Assembly (NCBI GenBank): GCA_027449685.1
Contig: DAIDLC010000001.1
Span: forward strand, 219,353-283,352
DNA length: 64,000 bases
Direction of reading: 5' to 3'
From: Ferrovaceae bacterium
GTDB taxonomy: Bacteria; Pseudomonadota; Gammaproteobacteria; Burkholderiales; Ferrovaceae
The position numbers and the translations under genes are program-made. Of this stretch, positions 53,409 to 62,596 are shown piece after piece (position 1 is the stretch's first letter; each line of letters opens with the position of its first letter). The notes below the pieces were generated by a model. The model saw only the letters and a program-made list of their open reading frames with translations. It was not told where the DNA came from and ran no database searches.

Positions 53409-54663
53409 TGCTGCTGATAAAGCACCCCAAGAGAATCACGCTCACATAAAACGAGGCTTCGGAGGGCACCAGTGCGTGCCCCAGCATATGCGGTAACCCC
53501 AATTTGTTCATGGTGCTGCGCAGGACGTGATCGCCGTGGATGACCAGGGCATAAACGCCCAGAAGCCCCAGGATGCTGATATTTTCGTTGAAGTTTTGCA
53601 CGGCAATGCTATGGCCGGCGCCCATCAGTTGGTGTCCACGATGTTGCAGCAAGGCATTCATGGGGACCACAAAGAACCCGGCCATGGCGCCCGCCAGGAT
53701 CAGCAACCCGATGGCCAGATGCCATTCCCGCACAAACAACATGCCCAAAATGGCCCCTCCCATGCCGATACCCACGGGCAGGACCTTGAGGGAGCTTTCC
53801 AGGCGCACCCACTTGGCCGCTGCAATGGACCCCAGGGCAATGCCGATGGCGGACACGGCCGTGAGCTCGGTGGAATGCTCCAGATCAAAATTCAATTGGA
53901 GTGTGGCCCATACCAGCACGATGAGCCGCAGCGTAGAGCCCACGCCCCAGAACAGCGTGGTGACGGCCAAAGAGACCTTGCCCAGTGGGTCGCGCCACAA
54001 CAGGACGAAGGAACGGGCAAAATCCACCATGATGAACCACGGGTTTTTGCGCGCTAGCGTGTGATCGCGCTTGACCCGAGGGATATAGAGATTGACCCAG
54101 GCGGCTGCCAGGTAGATGAGCAGGACGAAGGCGATGGACAGTTCGGGAATGTTGGGCACCGGCAAACCCGCCAAACTGAAGCGCTGTTGAATCCACAGGT
54201 AGAGTGCCATGCCTGGTTTGAGCATGAATCCCCCCAACAGGGCTCCCAGGATGATGGCGATGACGGTCAAGCCTTCCATCCAGCTGTTGGCCACCACCAA
54301 TTGGCTGGGAGGCAGGTATTCCGTCAGGATGCCATATTTGGCCGGCGAGTAGGCGGCAGCGCCCAACCCCACCAGCGCGTAGGCCAACAGCGGGTTGACT
54401 CCCCCCAGCATGGCCAGACAGCCAGCCAGCTTGATGATGTTGCTGATGAACATGACGCGCCCTTTGGGCAGGGCGTCGGAAAAGGCTCCCACAAAGGGGG
54501 CCAGCACGATATAGGACACCACGAAGAATTGCTGCAAAACCGGGATATATTCCGGCGGTGCCGCCCGTTCTTGTAGCAGGGCGATGGCTGCAAACAGCAA
54601 CGCATTGTCGGCCAGCGCCGATAAAAACTGGGCCAGCAAAATGGTGTAAAAGCCGCGGTTCAT
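53359..54663 (-). CDS. lplT: Lysophospholipid transporter LplT (MFS)
   Basis: The 434-residue major-facilitator protein has about 12 helices and the LplT start MNRGFYTILLAQFLSALADNALLFAAIALL, with FVGAFSDALPKGRVMFISN and a central cytoplasmic loop rich in charged residues. LplT flips lysophospholipids back across the inner membrane for re-acylation. In many genomes it is followed by aas; here no acyltransferase gene is adjacent. Its 3-prime end overlaps the convergent glycosylase gene by 50 bp. Confidence 0.92.
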   Translation of the reverse strand: MNRGFYTILLAQFLSALADNALLFAAIALLQERAAPPEYIPVLQQFFVVSYIVLAPFVGAFSDALPKGRVMFISNIIKLAGCLAMLGGVNPLLAYALVGLGAAAYSPAKYGILTEYLPPSQLVVANSWMEGLTVIAIILGALLGGFMLKPGMALYLWIQQRFSLAGLPVPNIPELSIAFVLLIYLAAAWVNLYIPRVKRDHTLARKNPWFIMVDFARSFVLLWRDPLGKVSLAVTTLFWGVGSTLRLIVLVWATLQLNFDLEHSTELTAVSAIGIALGSIAAAKWVRLESSLKVLPVGIGMGGAILGMLFVREWHLAIGLLILAGAMAGFFVVPMNALLQHRGHQLMGAGHSIAVQNFNENISILGLLGVYALVIHGDHVLRSTMNKLGLPHMLGHALVPSEASFYVSVILLGCFISSIMWLLYRRYRHVEYED

Positions 54664-54673
54664 TCCTGCTGCT

Positions 54674-56077
54674 TTACAACACTTCGGCAGCGTAATCGGC
54701 TAGACGCGAGCGTTCGCCGCGTTGCAGCGTGATGTGTCCGCTATGGCGCCAACCCTTGAAACGATCCACGACGTAAGTCAGACCAGAACTTCCCTCGGTC
54801 AGATAGGGCGTGTCGATCTGGGCGATATTTCCCAGACAGACCACCTTGGTGCCAGGGCCGGCGCGCGTGATCAGGGTCTTCATTTGTTTTGGGGTCAGGT
54901 TTTGCGCTTCGTCGATGATCAGATACTTGTTGAGGAAGGTGCGCCCGCGCATGAAATTGAGGGATTTGATTTTGATGCGGGAACGGACCAGATCGCGCGT
55001 GGCAGCGCGCCCCCAGTCTCCGGCCTCGTCATCGGTTTTGTTGAGTACGTCCAGGTTGTCTTCCAGGGCGCCCATCCAGGGGGTCATTTTTTCTTCTTCG
55101 GTACCCGGCAGAAAACCAATATCCTCCCCCACCGGAACCGTGACACGCGTCATGATGATTTCGCTGTAGAGTTTATGTTCCAGCGTTTGCATCAGCCCCG
55201 CAGCCAGTGTGAGGAGAGTTTTTCCTGTGCCCGCCTGACCGAGCAGGGTGATGAAGTCCAGGTCGGGATTCATGAGCAGGTTGAGCGCGAAGTTTTGCTC
55301 GCGATTGGCAGCGCTAATCCCCCATACATTGTTTTTTTGCGAGGTGTAGTCCTTGAGCGTTTGCAGGATGGCCGTCTGACCATTGCGCTCCTTCACCTGG
55401 GCATAAAAGGGTTTGTCGTCCTGTTCCTGATAGACAAACTGATTGAGCAGAAATTGCGGGACCAGCGGACCTTGAACACTGTACAGGGTACGGCCCTGTT
55501 CCTGCCAGGATTTCATGTCCTTGCCGTGGGATTCCCAGAAATCATGGGGTAGCTCCAGGGTGCCGGTATAGAGCAGATCGGCATCTTCCAGCACCTTGTC
55601 GTTGAAATAGTCTTCGGCCTCCACGCCCAGGGCGCGCGCCTTGATGCGCATGTTGATATCTTTGCTGACCAGGATGACGGCACGCTGGGGTTGGGCCCGC
55701 TTGAGCTCCAGGGCCACCCCCAGGATCTGGTTGTCAGCCTTGTCGCCCGCGAGCGTTGCCGGAATGCTGGAGCCATTGAGGGTTTGCAGGAACAGTAACC
55801 CCGAGGGTGTGCGCAAGGTTTCGCGGGCCAAGGGAATGCCCGAGGTGATGTCCGCTTTTTTGGCGCGCGAGATGATCTCATCCAGAAAACGGCTGACTTG
55901 CCGTGCGTTGCGCGCAACCTCTGTCATGCCTTTTTTGTTGTTGTCCAGTTCTTCTACGGTGACCATGGGCAAAAAAACGTCATGTTCTTCAAACTGGAAC
56001 AGACTGGTGGGGTCGTGCAAGAGAACGTTGGTGTCCAGCACGAACAGCTTGGTGGGTTGTGCAGATTTTCGGGCCAT
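54674..56077 (-). CDS. PIN-PhoH fusion protein
   Basis: The 467-residue protein has an N-terminal PIN nuclease domain (about 8-140, LFVLDTNVLLHDPTS, TVEELDNNKKGMTE) and a C-terminal PhoH ATPase domain (about 225-467, LLGQAGTGKTLLTLAAGL, NKYLIIDEAQNLTPKQMKTLITRAG, NIAQIDTPYL). PIN-PhoH proteins act as RNA unwinding nucleases in other bacteria. It is followed by lplT with 10 bp between them, and the bcp gene ends nine bases upstream, so these minus-strand genes may share a transcript. Confidence 0.92.
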   Translation of the reverse strand: MARKSAQPTKLFVLDTNVLLHDPTSLFQFEEHDVFLPMVTVEELDNNKKGMTEVARNARQVSRFLDEIISRAKKADITSGIPLARETLRTPSGLLFLQTLNGSSIPATLAGDKADNQILGVALELKRAQPQRAVILVSKDINMRIKARALGVEAEDYFNDKVLEDADLLYTGTLELPHDFWESHGKDMKSWQEQGRTLYSVQGPLVPQFLLNQFVYQEQDDKPFYAQVKERNGQTAILQTLKDYTSQKNNVWGISAANREQNFALNLLMNPDLDFITLLGQAGTGKTLLTLAAGLMQTLEHKLYSEIIMTRVTVPVGEDIGFLPGTEEEKMTPWMGALEDNLDVLNKTDDEAGDWGRAATRDLVRSRIKIKSLNFMRGRTFLNKYLIIDEAQNLTPKQMKTLITRAGPGTKVVCLGNIAQIDTPYLTEGSSGLTYVVDRFKGWRHSGHITLQRGERSRLADYAAEVL

Positions 56078-56086
56078 GGTCGGGAT

Positions 56087-56557
56087 TCAGGAATGAGAAG
56101 AAAGGGACTTGACCACGTCCAGGACGGCTTGGGCGTGGTGGGGTACGGCCACTTTGCGCCATTCCTGGCGCAGAATGCCTGTGGCATCGATCACGAAAGT
56201 ACTGCGCTCGATACCCCGGACCGGTTTTCCATAGAGCGTTTTTTCCTTGATGACGTCAAACAGTCCACACACCACCTCTTCGGTATCGCTAAGCAAGTGG
56301 AAAGGCAATTCCAGTTTGGCACGAAAGCGCTCGTGGGAGGCGATGCTATCGCGCGACAGGCCCAGAATGGTGCAACCCAGGGTACGGAATTCTTCGAAGG
56401 AGGCCTTGAATTGCAAGCTCTCGTCGGTGCAACCCGGAGTGGCGTCACGGGGATAGAAATACAACACCAAAGGGGCACCGCGCAGCGCGGAGAGCTGAAT
56501 CTGCTGACCACCGGTGGCGGGCAAGGTGAAGTCGGGAACCGGTTCATTCAGTGTCAT
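56087..56557 (-). CDS. bcp: Bcp/PrxQ-type peroxiredoxin
   Basis: The 156-residue peroxiredoxin has YPRDATPGCTDES, whose Cys is the peroxidatic residue, and STFVIDATGILRQEW. The second cysteine five residues after the first, used for disulfide formation in classical Bcp, is not there (SLQF follows), so this is a 1-Cys type or uses another partner (two further Cys are present). It reduces peroxides with thiols in the cytoplasm. ATG 56557 has AGGAAG upstream; a short in-frame extension to 56578 is the alternative. Confidence 0.92.
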   Translation of the reverse strand: MTLNEPVPDFTLPATGGQQIQLSALRGAPLVLYFYPRDATPGCTDESLQFKASFEEFRTLGCTILGLSRDSIASHERFRAKLELPFHLLSDTEEVVCGLFDVIKEKTLYGKPVRGIERSTFVIDATGILRQEWRKVAVPHHAQAVLDVVKSLSSHS

Positions 56558-56750
56558 GGGGCTTCCTATGGAGATCATCTGTGATATTTGGTTGGTTTAA
56601 CCCAGACTCGCGGGCCGGGGGAATTGTTCCGCAACCGGGATCTGTTTTGAGGTTAAATGCGGACTGTGCGGCATTGTAGCCTGTTCGCTGGGGATAGTGG
56701 GGAGTTCACGGGGGCGTGGGGATTACCCCATCGTGTGGCCAGGACGGTGA

Positions 56751-57656
56751 TCATGGGGTAGAACCTTGAACCATCAAGGTCCCCGAGCGTCCGGGAACCG
56801 TGCCTGCTACCAGTGTGCCCAGTGGCAAACGCAGCGGATCCAGTCGGGCGCCAAACTGGGCCATGCCTTGCAGGCGGTATCCCTGCGCTTTCCAGCCGCG
56901 CAACAGATCCTCCAGTACGTGGGCCAGACGCAGCCCTTCCAGTTCGGCATGCAAGGTAAACACATGTCCGGTAGGGGCTTCTTCGCGTGTTAGTTCTAGC
57001 AGATGGGAGGCCACCGTGCTGGCCTCCAGTCCATCACAGCCAAGCAATTCATCCAGCGTGGGCAAGGTGGTGGGTAGCTGGGGGCATCCCTTGCTCCCAT
57101 CAGCCAATACGGGCATAAAAGGGGTTGTGCCCCGACAATCAGAACACCAGAGAAAACCCTCCGAGTGGAGATAGTGCAGGGCGCTGTCGTTCATTTGCCA
57201 GCCTGCGGCACCATGCAATTGGGCCGGGTGCTCGAAGATGTCTTGATAGCGCTGTGCGGCGCGCTGCAACTGCTGGTGCGTCCACTGGGGTGTGGCCCGG
57301 GAGACGCCATCCTGCCAGGCAATGTGATCCCAGGTGTGAATGCCGGTTTCGAATCCGGCAGCCGCCACCTGACGCATGACCTCACGTGTCCTGAGACCAA
57401 TATCCGGACCTGGCAGCAAGGTACCGTAGAGCAAGGTTTTAAGCCCATAGTGCTCCAGCACCGAAGTGCGCTTGACCTTTCCCAAAAAACCTTTGCGGAA
57501 TACCCGTTTGATGGCACGTCCGGTGTGATCCGGACCCAGGCTGAAGAGGAAGGTGGCCCCGACCTCATGGGTGCGCAACAGTCTGACCAGAGCCGGCACG
57601 CCCTCCAGTGTGCCCCGCAAAGTATCCACATCAATTTTTAACACCAAGTCTCTCAT
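56751..57656 (-). CDS. arnD: Polysaccharide deacetylase of the ArnD type (orphan)
   Basis: The 301-residue protein matches ArnD over its full length: LKIDVDTLRGTLEGVP (catalytic Asp pair), LPGPDIGLRTREVM, GIHTWDHIAWQDG (metal ligands), AAGWQMND, SDCRGTTPFMP, LPTTLPTLDELLG and HAELEG. ArnD removes the formyl group from undecaprenyl-phosphate-4-formamido-L-arabinose in lipid A modification. None of arnA, arnB, arnC or arnT is beside it, so it is an orphan or serves a different envelope deacetylation. ATG 57656 was preferred over an upstream extension. It is divergent from typA. Confidence 0.85.
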   Translation of the reverse strand: MRDLVLKIDVDTLRGTLEGVPALVRLLRTHEVGATFLFSLGPDHTGRAIKRVFRKGFLGKVKRTSVLEHYGLKTLLYGTLLPGPDIGLRTREVMRQVAAAGFETGIHTWDHIAWQDGVSRATPQWTHQQLQRAAQRYQDIFEHPAQLHGAAGWQMNDSALHYLHSEGFLWCSDCRGTTPFMPVLADGSKGCPQLPTTLPTLDELLGCDGLEASTVASHLLELTREEAPTGHVFTLHAELEGLRLAHVLEDLLRGWKAQGYRLQGMAQFGARLDPLRLPLGTLVAGTVPGRSGTLMVQGSTP

Positions 57657-57744
57657 CTTGTGACTATGTCCAATTTTGACGTGGGAAGCAAGTGCCCAGA
57701 TTTCCCTGGGCGGCATTTTCGCGGCGGGTCGTGCCTGTGGCTCG

Positions 57745-57753
57745 TGTTAGAAT
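57745..57753 (+). promoter_or_regulatory. Putative extended -10 promoter of typA
   Basis: TGTTAGAAT matches an extended -10 element (TG-N-TAGAAT) 32 bp before the typA start. No clear -35 is visible at the normal distance, which is usual for extended -10 promoters. Confidence 0.4.
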
Positions 57754-57785
57754 GACGGATTATGTACTCCTAATGGTTTGAATTC

Positions 57786-59612
57786 ATGTCTCGACAACTA
57801 CGCAACATTGCCATCATCGCCCACGTGGATCATGGCAAGACCACGCTGGTGGACAAGCTTCTGCAGCAGGCTGGTACCTTTGCCGCCCATCAGCATGTGA
57901 CCGAACGGGTCATGGATAGCAACGACCTGGAAAAGGAACGGGGCATTACCATTCTGGCCAAAAACTGTGCAGTCACCTACGAAGGAACGCATATCAATAT
58001 CGTCGATACGCCGGGTCATGCGGATTTTGGCGGGGAGGTAGAGCGCGTGCTGTCCATGGTGGATGGCGTGCTGTTGCTGGTGGACGCCGTGGAAGGCCCC
58101 ATGCCACAAACCCGCTTCGTAACCCGCAAAGCCTTGGCACAGGGACTCAAACCCATCGTGGTGGTGAACAAGATCGACCGTCCTGGCGCGCGACCTGACT
58201 GGGTGGTCAATCATACCTTCGATCTATTCGACAAATTGGGCGCCAGCGAAGAGCAACTGGATTTTCCGGTGGTGTATGCCTCGGCCCTTCAGGGCTATGC
58301 TTCGCTTCAGGCCGGGCAAGCCGGTGCGGATATGCGCCCGTTGTTCGACACTATCCTGCAATATGTTCCGCAACGTGCGGGTGATCCCGAGGGCCCTTTG
58401 CAACTGCAAATCATTTCGCTGGACTACTCCAGTTTCGTGGGACGCATCGGCATTGGCCGGATTCGTCGCGGGCGCATTCGCCCGGGACAAGAGGTGAGCG
58501 TATTGCGGGGTCCCGAGAGTCCCCCCAAAAAGGCCCGGGTCAATCAGGTACTGGGATTCAAGGGCCTGGAACGGGTACAGTTCGATGTGGCCGAGGCAGG
58601 CGACATCGTTCTGGTCAATGGCATCGAGGATGTGGGCATTGGGGTCACCCTTACCGATCCGGACCATCCCGACGCCTTGCCCATGCTGGAAGTGGACGAA
58701 CCCACCCTTACCATGAACTTTCAGGTGAACACCTCGCCCTTTGCCGGTCAGGAGGGCAAATTCGTCACCAGCCGCCAGGTGCGCGAACGTCTGGAACGGG
58801 AACTCATGAGCAACGTGGCCCTGCGCATGCAGGAAACCGATGACACGGACGTGTTTTTGGTGTCCGGCCGGGGTGAATTGCATTTGACGATCCTGTTGGA
58901 AAACATGCGCCGCGAAGGCTACGAACTGGCCGTTTCGCGCCCCCGCGTGCTGCTCAAGGAGGTGAGTGGCGAGCGCTGTGAACCCTTTGAAATGCTTACC
59001 GTCGATGTGGAAGAGGGGCATCAGGGTACTGTGATGCAGGCTTTGGGCGAGCGGCGCGGTGACTTGCAGGACATGCAACCTGATGGACGTGGACGGGTGC
59101 GTTTGGACTATCGCATTCCTGCCCGGGGCCTGATCGGATTTCAGTCGGATTTTCTTACCATGACACGGGGCACGGGCCTCATGAGCCATGTGTTTGACGA
59201 CTACGCACCCATGAAGCCGGACATTCCGGCACGTCGCAATGGGGTGTTGATATCCGCCGAACAGGGCGAGGCCGTGGCCTACTCCTTGTGGAAATTGCAG
59301 GAGCGGGGGCGCATGTTCGTGGTTCCGGGTGACCGGGTCTATGAGGGCATGATCATCGGTATTCACAGCCGTGACAATGACCTGGTGGTCAATCCCGTCA
59401 AAACCAAACAGCTCACCAACATTCGTGCAGCCGGCAAGGACGAGGCCGTGGTCCTCACCCCTCCCGTAGGGATGACCCTCGAATCAGCTATCGAGTTTAT
59501 CGATGACGACGAACTGGTGGAAATTACCCCCAAAACCATCCGCCTGCGCAAGCGCCACCTGCTGGAACATGATCGCAAGCGCGCCGCACGCGGTGCCGAA
59601 TCGGCCCCATGA
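57786..59612 (+). CDS. typA: Translational GTPase TypA/BipA
   Basis: The 608-residue ribosome-binding GTPase carries [20 protein letters not shown] (G1), [30 protein letters not shown] (G3), [15 protein letters not shown] (G4), the domain-III EF-G-like and C-terminal domains ([21 protein letters not shown]). It helps 50S assembly and stress and cold adaptation. It overlaps the mobB-moaD gene by four bases (ATGA at 59609-59612). Confidence 0.96.
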   Translation: MSRQLRNIAIIAHVDHGKTTLVDKLLQQAGTFAAHQHVTERVMDSNDLEKERGITILAKNCAVTYEGTHINIVDTPGHADFGGEVERVLSMVDGVLLLVDAVEGPMPQTRFVTRKALAQGLKPIVVVNKIDRPGARPDWVVNHTFDLFDKLGASEEQLDFPVVYASALQGYASLQAGQAGADMRPLFDTILQYVPQRAGDPEGPLQLQIISLDYSSFVGRIGIGRIRRGRIRPGQEVSVLRGPESPPKKARVNQVLGFKGLERVQFDVAEAGDIVLVNGIEDVGIGVTLTDPDHPDALPMLEVDEPTLTMNFQVNTSPFAGQEGKFVTSRQVRERLERELMSNVALRMQETDDTDVFLVSGRGELHLTILLENMRREGYELAVSRPRVLLKEVSGERCEPFEMLTVDVEEGHQGTVMQALGERRGDLQDMQPDGRGRVRLDYRIPARGLIGFQSDFLTMTRGTGLMSHVFDDYAPMKPDIPARRNGVLISAEQGEAVAYSLWKLQERGRMFVVPGDRVYEGMIIGIHSRDNDLVVNPVKTKQLTNIRAAGKDEAVVLTPPVGMTLESAIEFIDDDELVEITPKTIRLRKRHLLEHDRKRAARGAESAP

Positions 59613-60382
59613 GTGCGGTCATGGGTTTTGCCGGCCACTCGGGTGCTGGCAAAACCACTCTGCTGGAGCAGGTCATTGCGCTCTTGCGCAGTTGGGGGCT
59701 GCGGGTTGCGCTGATCAAACATGCGCATCATCAGTTCGAGATCGACACCCCCGGTAAAGACTCCTGGCGGCATCGTCAGGCCGGAGCGCAAGAGGTGCTG
59801 ATTGCCTCCAGCCGACGCTGGGCCCTGCTGCACGAACTGGGGGACGAGGCAGAGCCTACTCTGGAGTCCCTGCTGCGCCATCTGGCCCCCTGCGACCTGA
59901 TCCTGGTGGAGGGGTTCAAGCAAGAGCCTATTCCCAAAATGGAAGTCTGGCGGGCTGCTCTAGGCGGCACACGGCTCAATACCAACGACCCCTGGATCAT
60001 CGCGCTGGTCACGGATCAACCCCAGCCAGGGTTGCTCCCGTGCCTGGATATCGACGACCCGGAAGCCACGGCCCGGTTTTTGGTGCAGCGCTTCGATCTG
60101 GTGTTGCGGCCCTTGCAGACCAGTGCCGGCACGATTCACCTCAAGTACTTTGCCCAGTTGCGCGAACGTCTGCAACGCACGCAGGAAATCGTGGCCATTG
60201 AACGGGGAATGCCCGTGGCCCAGCTGCTCACCCAACTGCAGTTGCGCGGTGGGATCTGGGCGGAGTGTTTTGCTCCCGGTCATTCCTATCGGGTCGCCGT
60301 CAATCAGGAGATGGTGGCGGATGAAACCCGGTTGCAAGATCAGGATGAAGTAGCCTTGCTGCCTCCGGTCACCGGAGGGTAA
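59609..60382 (+). CDS. MobB-MoaD fusion protein for molybdopterin cofactor
   Basis: The 257-residue protein joins two domains. MobB (about 1-165) has Walker [32 protein letters not shown] and [17 protein letters not shown]; MobB helps MobA attach GMP to molybdopterin. The second domain (about 172-257) is MoaD-like, with [10 protein letters not shown] and the C-terminal di-glycine PPVTGG, which becomes a thiocarboxylate and supplies sulfur to molybdopterin synthase. moaE follows 27 bp downstream, so the two halves of molybdopterin synthase are adjacent. The fusion of MobB and MoaD is uncommon. Confidence 0.85.
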   Translation: MSAVMGFAGHSGAGKTTLLEQVIALLRSWGLRVALIKHAHHQFEIDTPGKDSWRHRQAGAQEVLIASSRRWALLHELGDEAEPTLESLLRHLAPCDLILVEGFKQEPIPKMEVWRAALGGTRLNTNDPWIIALVTDQPQPGLLPCLDIDDPEATARFLVQRFDLVLRPLQTSAGTIHLKYFAQLRERLQRTQEIVAIERGMPVAQLLTQLQLRGGIWAECFAPGHSYRVAVNQEMVADETRLQDQDEVALLPPVTGG

Positions 60383-60409
60383 AGGCCCGTCAGGACGAGT
60401 TAGGGGAGA

Positions 60410-60898
60410 GTGCCATTGACCGTTGTGGTGCAGTCAAACACGCTGGATGAATCGGCCCTGTTGCGTAACTTACGCCATAGCCTGCCGCAGGCCGGGGCCA
60501 TCGTCTCCTTTTTGGGGCAGGTGCGTTCCCTCAACGAGGGCGAGGCCATTTACACCCTGACGCTGGAACATTACCCGGGCATGACAGAAAAATCTCTGGC
60601 GCGTCTGGAGCAAGAGGCCAGAGCGCGCTGGGATCTCCTGGCCGTGGAAATTCATCATCGTGTGGGGAGTATGGACGTGGGTGAGGCCATCGTCTTCGTG
60701 GCCGTGGCCAGCCACCACCGCCAACAAGCCTTTGCGGCCTGCGAATTTCTCATGGATCAACTCAAAACCACGGCGCCCTTCTGGAAACAGGAAGCCACAG
60801 CCCAGGGGACCCGCTGGGTTGCGGCCAAACACAGCGATGAACAGGCGCGCCTGCGCTGGGAACGCCAGGCGCAACCAGGAGGACCGGAAGAACTGTGA
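60410..60898 (+). CDS. moaE: Molybdopterin synthase catalytic subunit MoaE
   Basis: The 162-residue protein has the family blocks GAIVSFLGQVRSLNEGE, LTLEHYPGMTEKSL, HHRVGSMDVGEAIVFVAVASHHRQQAF, PFWKQE (active-site Lys) and RWVAA. With the thiocarboxylated MoaD it converts cPMP to molybdopterin. GTG 60410 is annotated; TTG 60416 lies at a better distance from AGGGGAG and may be the real start. The stop overlaps the start of the outer-membrane efflux gene. Confidence 0.92.
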   Translation: MPLTVVVQSNTLDESALLRNLRHSLPQAGAIVSFLGQVRSLNEGEAIYTLTLEHYPGMTEKSLARLEQEARARWDLLAVEIHHRVGSMDVGEAIVFVAVASHHRQQAFAACEFLMDQLKTTAPFWKQEATAQGTRWVAAKHSDEQARLRWERQAQPGGPEEL

Positions 60899-62508
60899 GC
60901 AAGGATCCATTTGCGGGGTATCGTTCGAACGCGTACAATAGGATTGTGAGAATTCCTGTTGCCATTACCCTCTTCATCCCAGTCCAAACCGTGCCACGCG
61001 TCCGTCGTTTGTGTCGCTGGAGCGTACTGTCCGTTCTTGGCATCTTGGCCTTGACAGCCTGCGCTCCGGTGGGGCCCGATTTTGTCCGTCCGGCACCCCC
61101 CCAGACCACGGTTGACGGTTCCGCTGCTTCTTCGGGAGCAACCGTGGGCAGCGCGGGGGCCTTTGGGGCCGCGCAGCATTTCAGCACAGGAAACGCTCTC
61201 CAAAGCGGAGCCTGGTGGCAGCAGTTTGGCTCACCCAAGCTCGATGCGCTCATCGCCAGCGCCCTGCAAAACAATCCTTCCATCGAGGCGGCTACAGCTG
61301 CACTGGCCAATGCGCGTGAATTTGCCGTGGCCCAGTCCGATAACCTGCTGGTTCCCAGTGTGGATGCTCAGGCAGGCCAGACCCGGGAAAAGATTTCCAC
61401 GGCGGCTTTCGGCTTGCCCGGAAATTCGCCTTCCTTCAGCCTCACCAACGTGTCGGTCAATGTGGGCTACACGCTGGATTTTTTTGGGGCCAATCGCCGT
61501 AAACTGGAGGGGCTGGCGGCCCAGACCGATATGCAGGCCTGGCTGCTGCAAGGTGCGCGCCAAACACTGGCCGCCAATATCGTGACCACGGCTCTTCTCG
61601 AGGCCGGTTTGCGCTCCACGATCGATGCCACGCAAGCCATCGTGGCCGATCAGAGGGACCTGCTGCAAATCCTGAGCCAACGCGCAGCACTGGGCGCCGT
61701 ATCGGAAACCGACGTGCAAAACCAGCGCGCCCTATGGGCGCAAGCCAAGGCGGGATTGCCCCCACTGAACCAACAATTGGCGCAGGCGCGCCATCAGCTG
61801 GCGGCTTATCTGGGCAAGACGCCCAATGCTCAGGAGTTGCCCGAATTTCATCTGGCCGACTTCACCCTTCCGGTGAACTTGCCCTTGAGTGTGCCCTCGC
61901 AACTGGTGCGCCAACGCCCCGACATTCTGGCTAGCGAGGCCCAATGGCATCAGGCCACGGCATCCCTGGGAATGACCATTGCCAGCGTGTATCCCAATAT
62001 AACGCTGTCGGCGGGTATGGGGGCCATGGCCCTGCAGCCGGGCAATGTGTTCAATGCAGCCTCATCCGTCTGGAACCTGGGAACCAATATCACACAGCCC
62101 TTGTTTCACGGAGGGGCCCTCATTGCCGAGCAACATGCTGCCGAAGCCGCATTGCAACAATCCGCCGCTTTGTACCGGCAAACGGTGATTGCCGCTTTCC
62201 AGAACGTGGCCGACGTGTTACAGGCGTTGCACAACGATGCGCTGACGCTGGAAGCGCAAACCCAAAATGCCACGGCCTACGCCCAAAATCTCTCCCGCGC
62301 CCAGGCCCAGTTGGCGCTGGGCGCTCTGGGATACCCCGAGCTGTTGGGGGCCAAGACCCGGGCCGAACAGGCGCACGTTGCCCAAACCCAGGCTCAGGTG
62401 CAACGTTTGTCGGATACCGCAGCCTTGTATCTGGCTTTGGGAGGGAGCTGGCAACCTCCGCTCCCGGCCAACACGGCGGCTGGTGCCCAGTCTGCCTCTG
62501 GCCAGTGA
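60895..62508 (+). CDS. RND efflux outer membrane lipoprotein (NodT/OprM-type TolC-like)
   Basis: The product has a signal ending LGILALTAC (lipidated Cys) followed by PVGPDFVRPAPP, the typical start of OprM/NodT proteins, and two outer-membrane efflux protein repeats with long helices (LANAREFAVAQSDNLLVPSVDAQAG; LSRAQAQLALGALGYPELL). It would form the trimeric channel of the tripartite pump below. The start is uncertain: GTG 60895 overlaps moaE, and a later GTG at 60991 (VPRVRRLCRW) gives a normal-length signal. Confidence 0.9.
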   Translation: MSKDPFAGYRSNAYNRIVRIPVAITLFIPVQTVPRVRRLCRWSVLSVLGILALTACAPVGPDFVRPAPPQTTVDGSAASSGATVGSAGAFGAAQHFSTGNALQSGAWWQQFGSPKLDALIASALQNNPSIEAATAALANAREFAVAQSDNLLVPSVDAQAGQTREKISTAAFGLPGNSPSFSLTNVSVNVGYTLDFFGANRRKLEGLAAQTDMQAWLLQGARQTLAANIVTTALLEAGLRSTIDATQAIVADQRDLLQILSQRAALGAVSETDVQNQRALWAQAKAGLPPLNQQLAQARHQLAAYLGKTPNAQELPEFHLADFTLPVNLPLSVPSQLVRQRPDILASEAQWHQATASLGMTIASVYPNITLSAGMGAMALQPGNVFNAASSVWNLGTNITQPLFHGGALIAEQHAAEAALQQSAALYRQTVIAAFQNVADVLQALHNDALTLEAQTQNATAYAQNLSRAQAQLALGALGYPELLGAKTRAEQAHVAQTQAQVQRLSDTAALYLALGGSWQPPLPANTAAGAQSASGQ

Positions 62509-62596
62509 TGAACCCCGCTCTTGAGCGTATTGCGGGACCGGGGGCCTGTGTACCAAACTCGAATGTTTTGTCGTTTTTTGTCCGAGAATATCGCCC

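Noticed and set aside
56724..56760. Terminator for arnD from the inverted repeat TACCCCAT/ATGGGGTA
   Set aside because: The right arm overlaps the arnD stop and no T-run follows on the minus strand.
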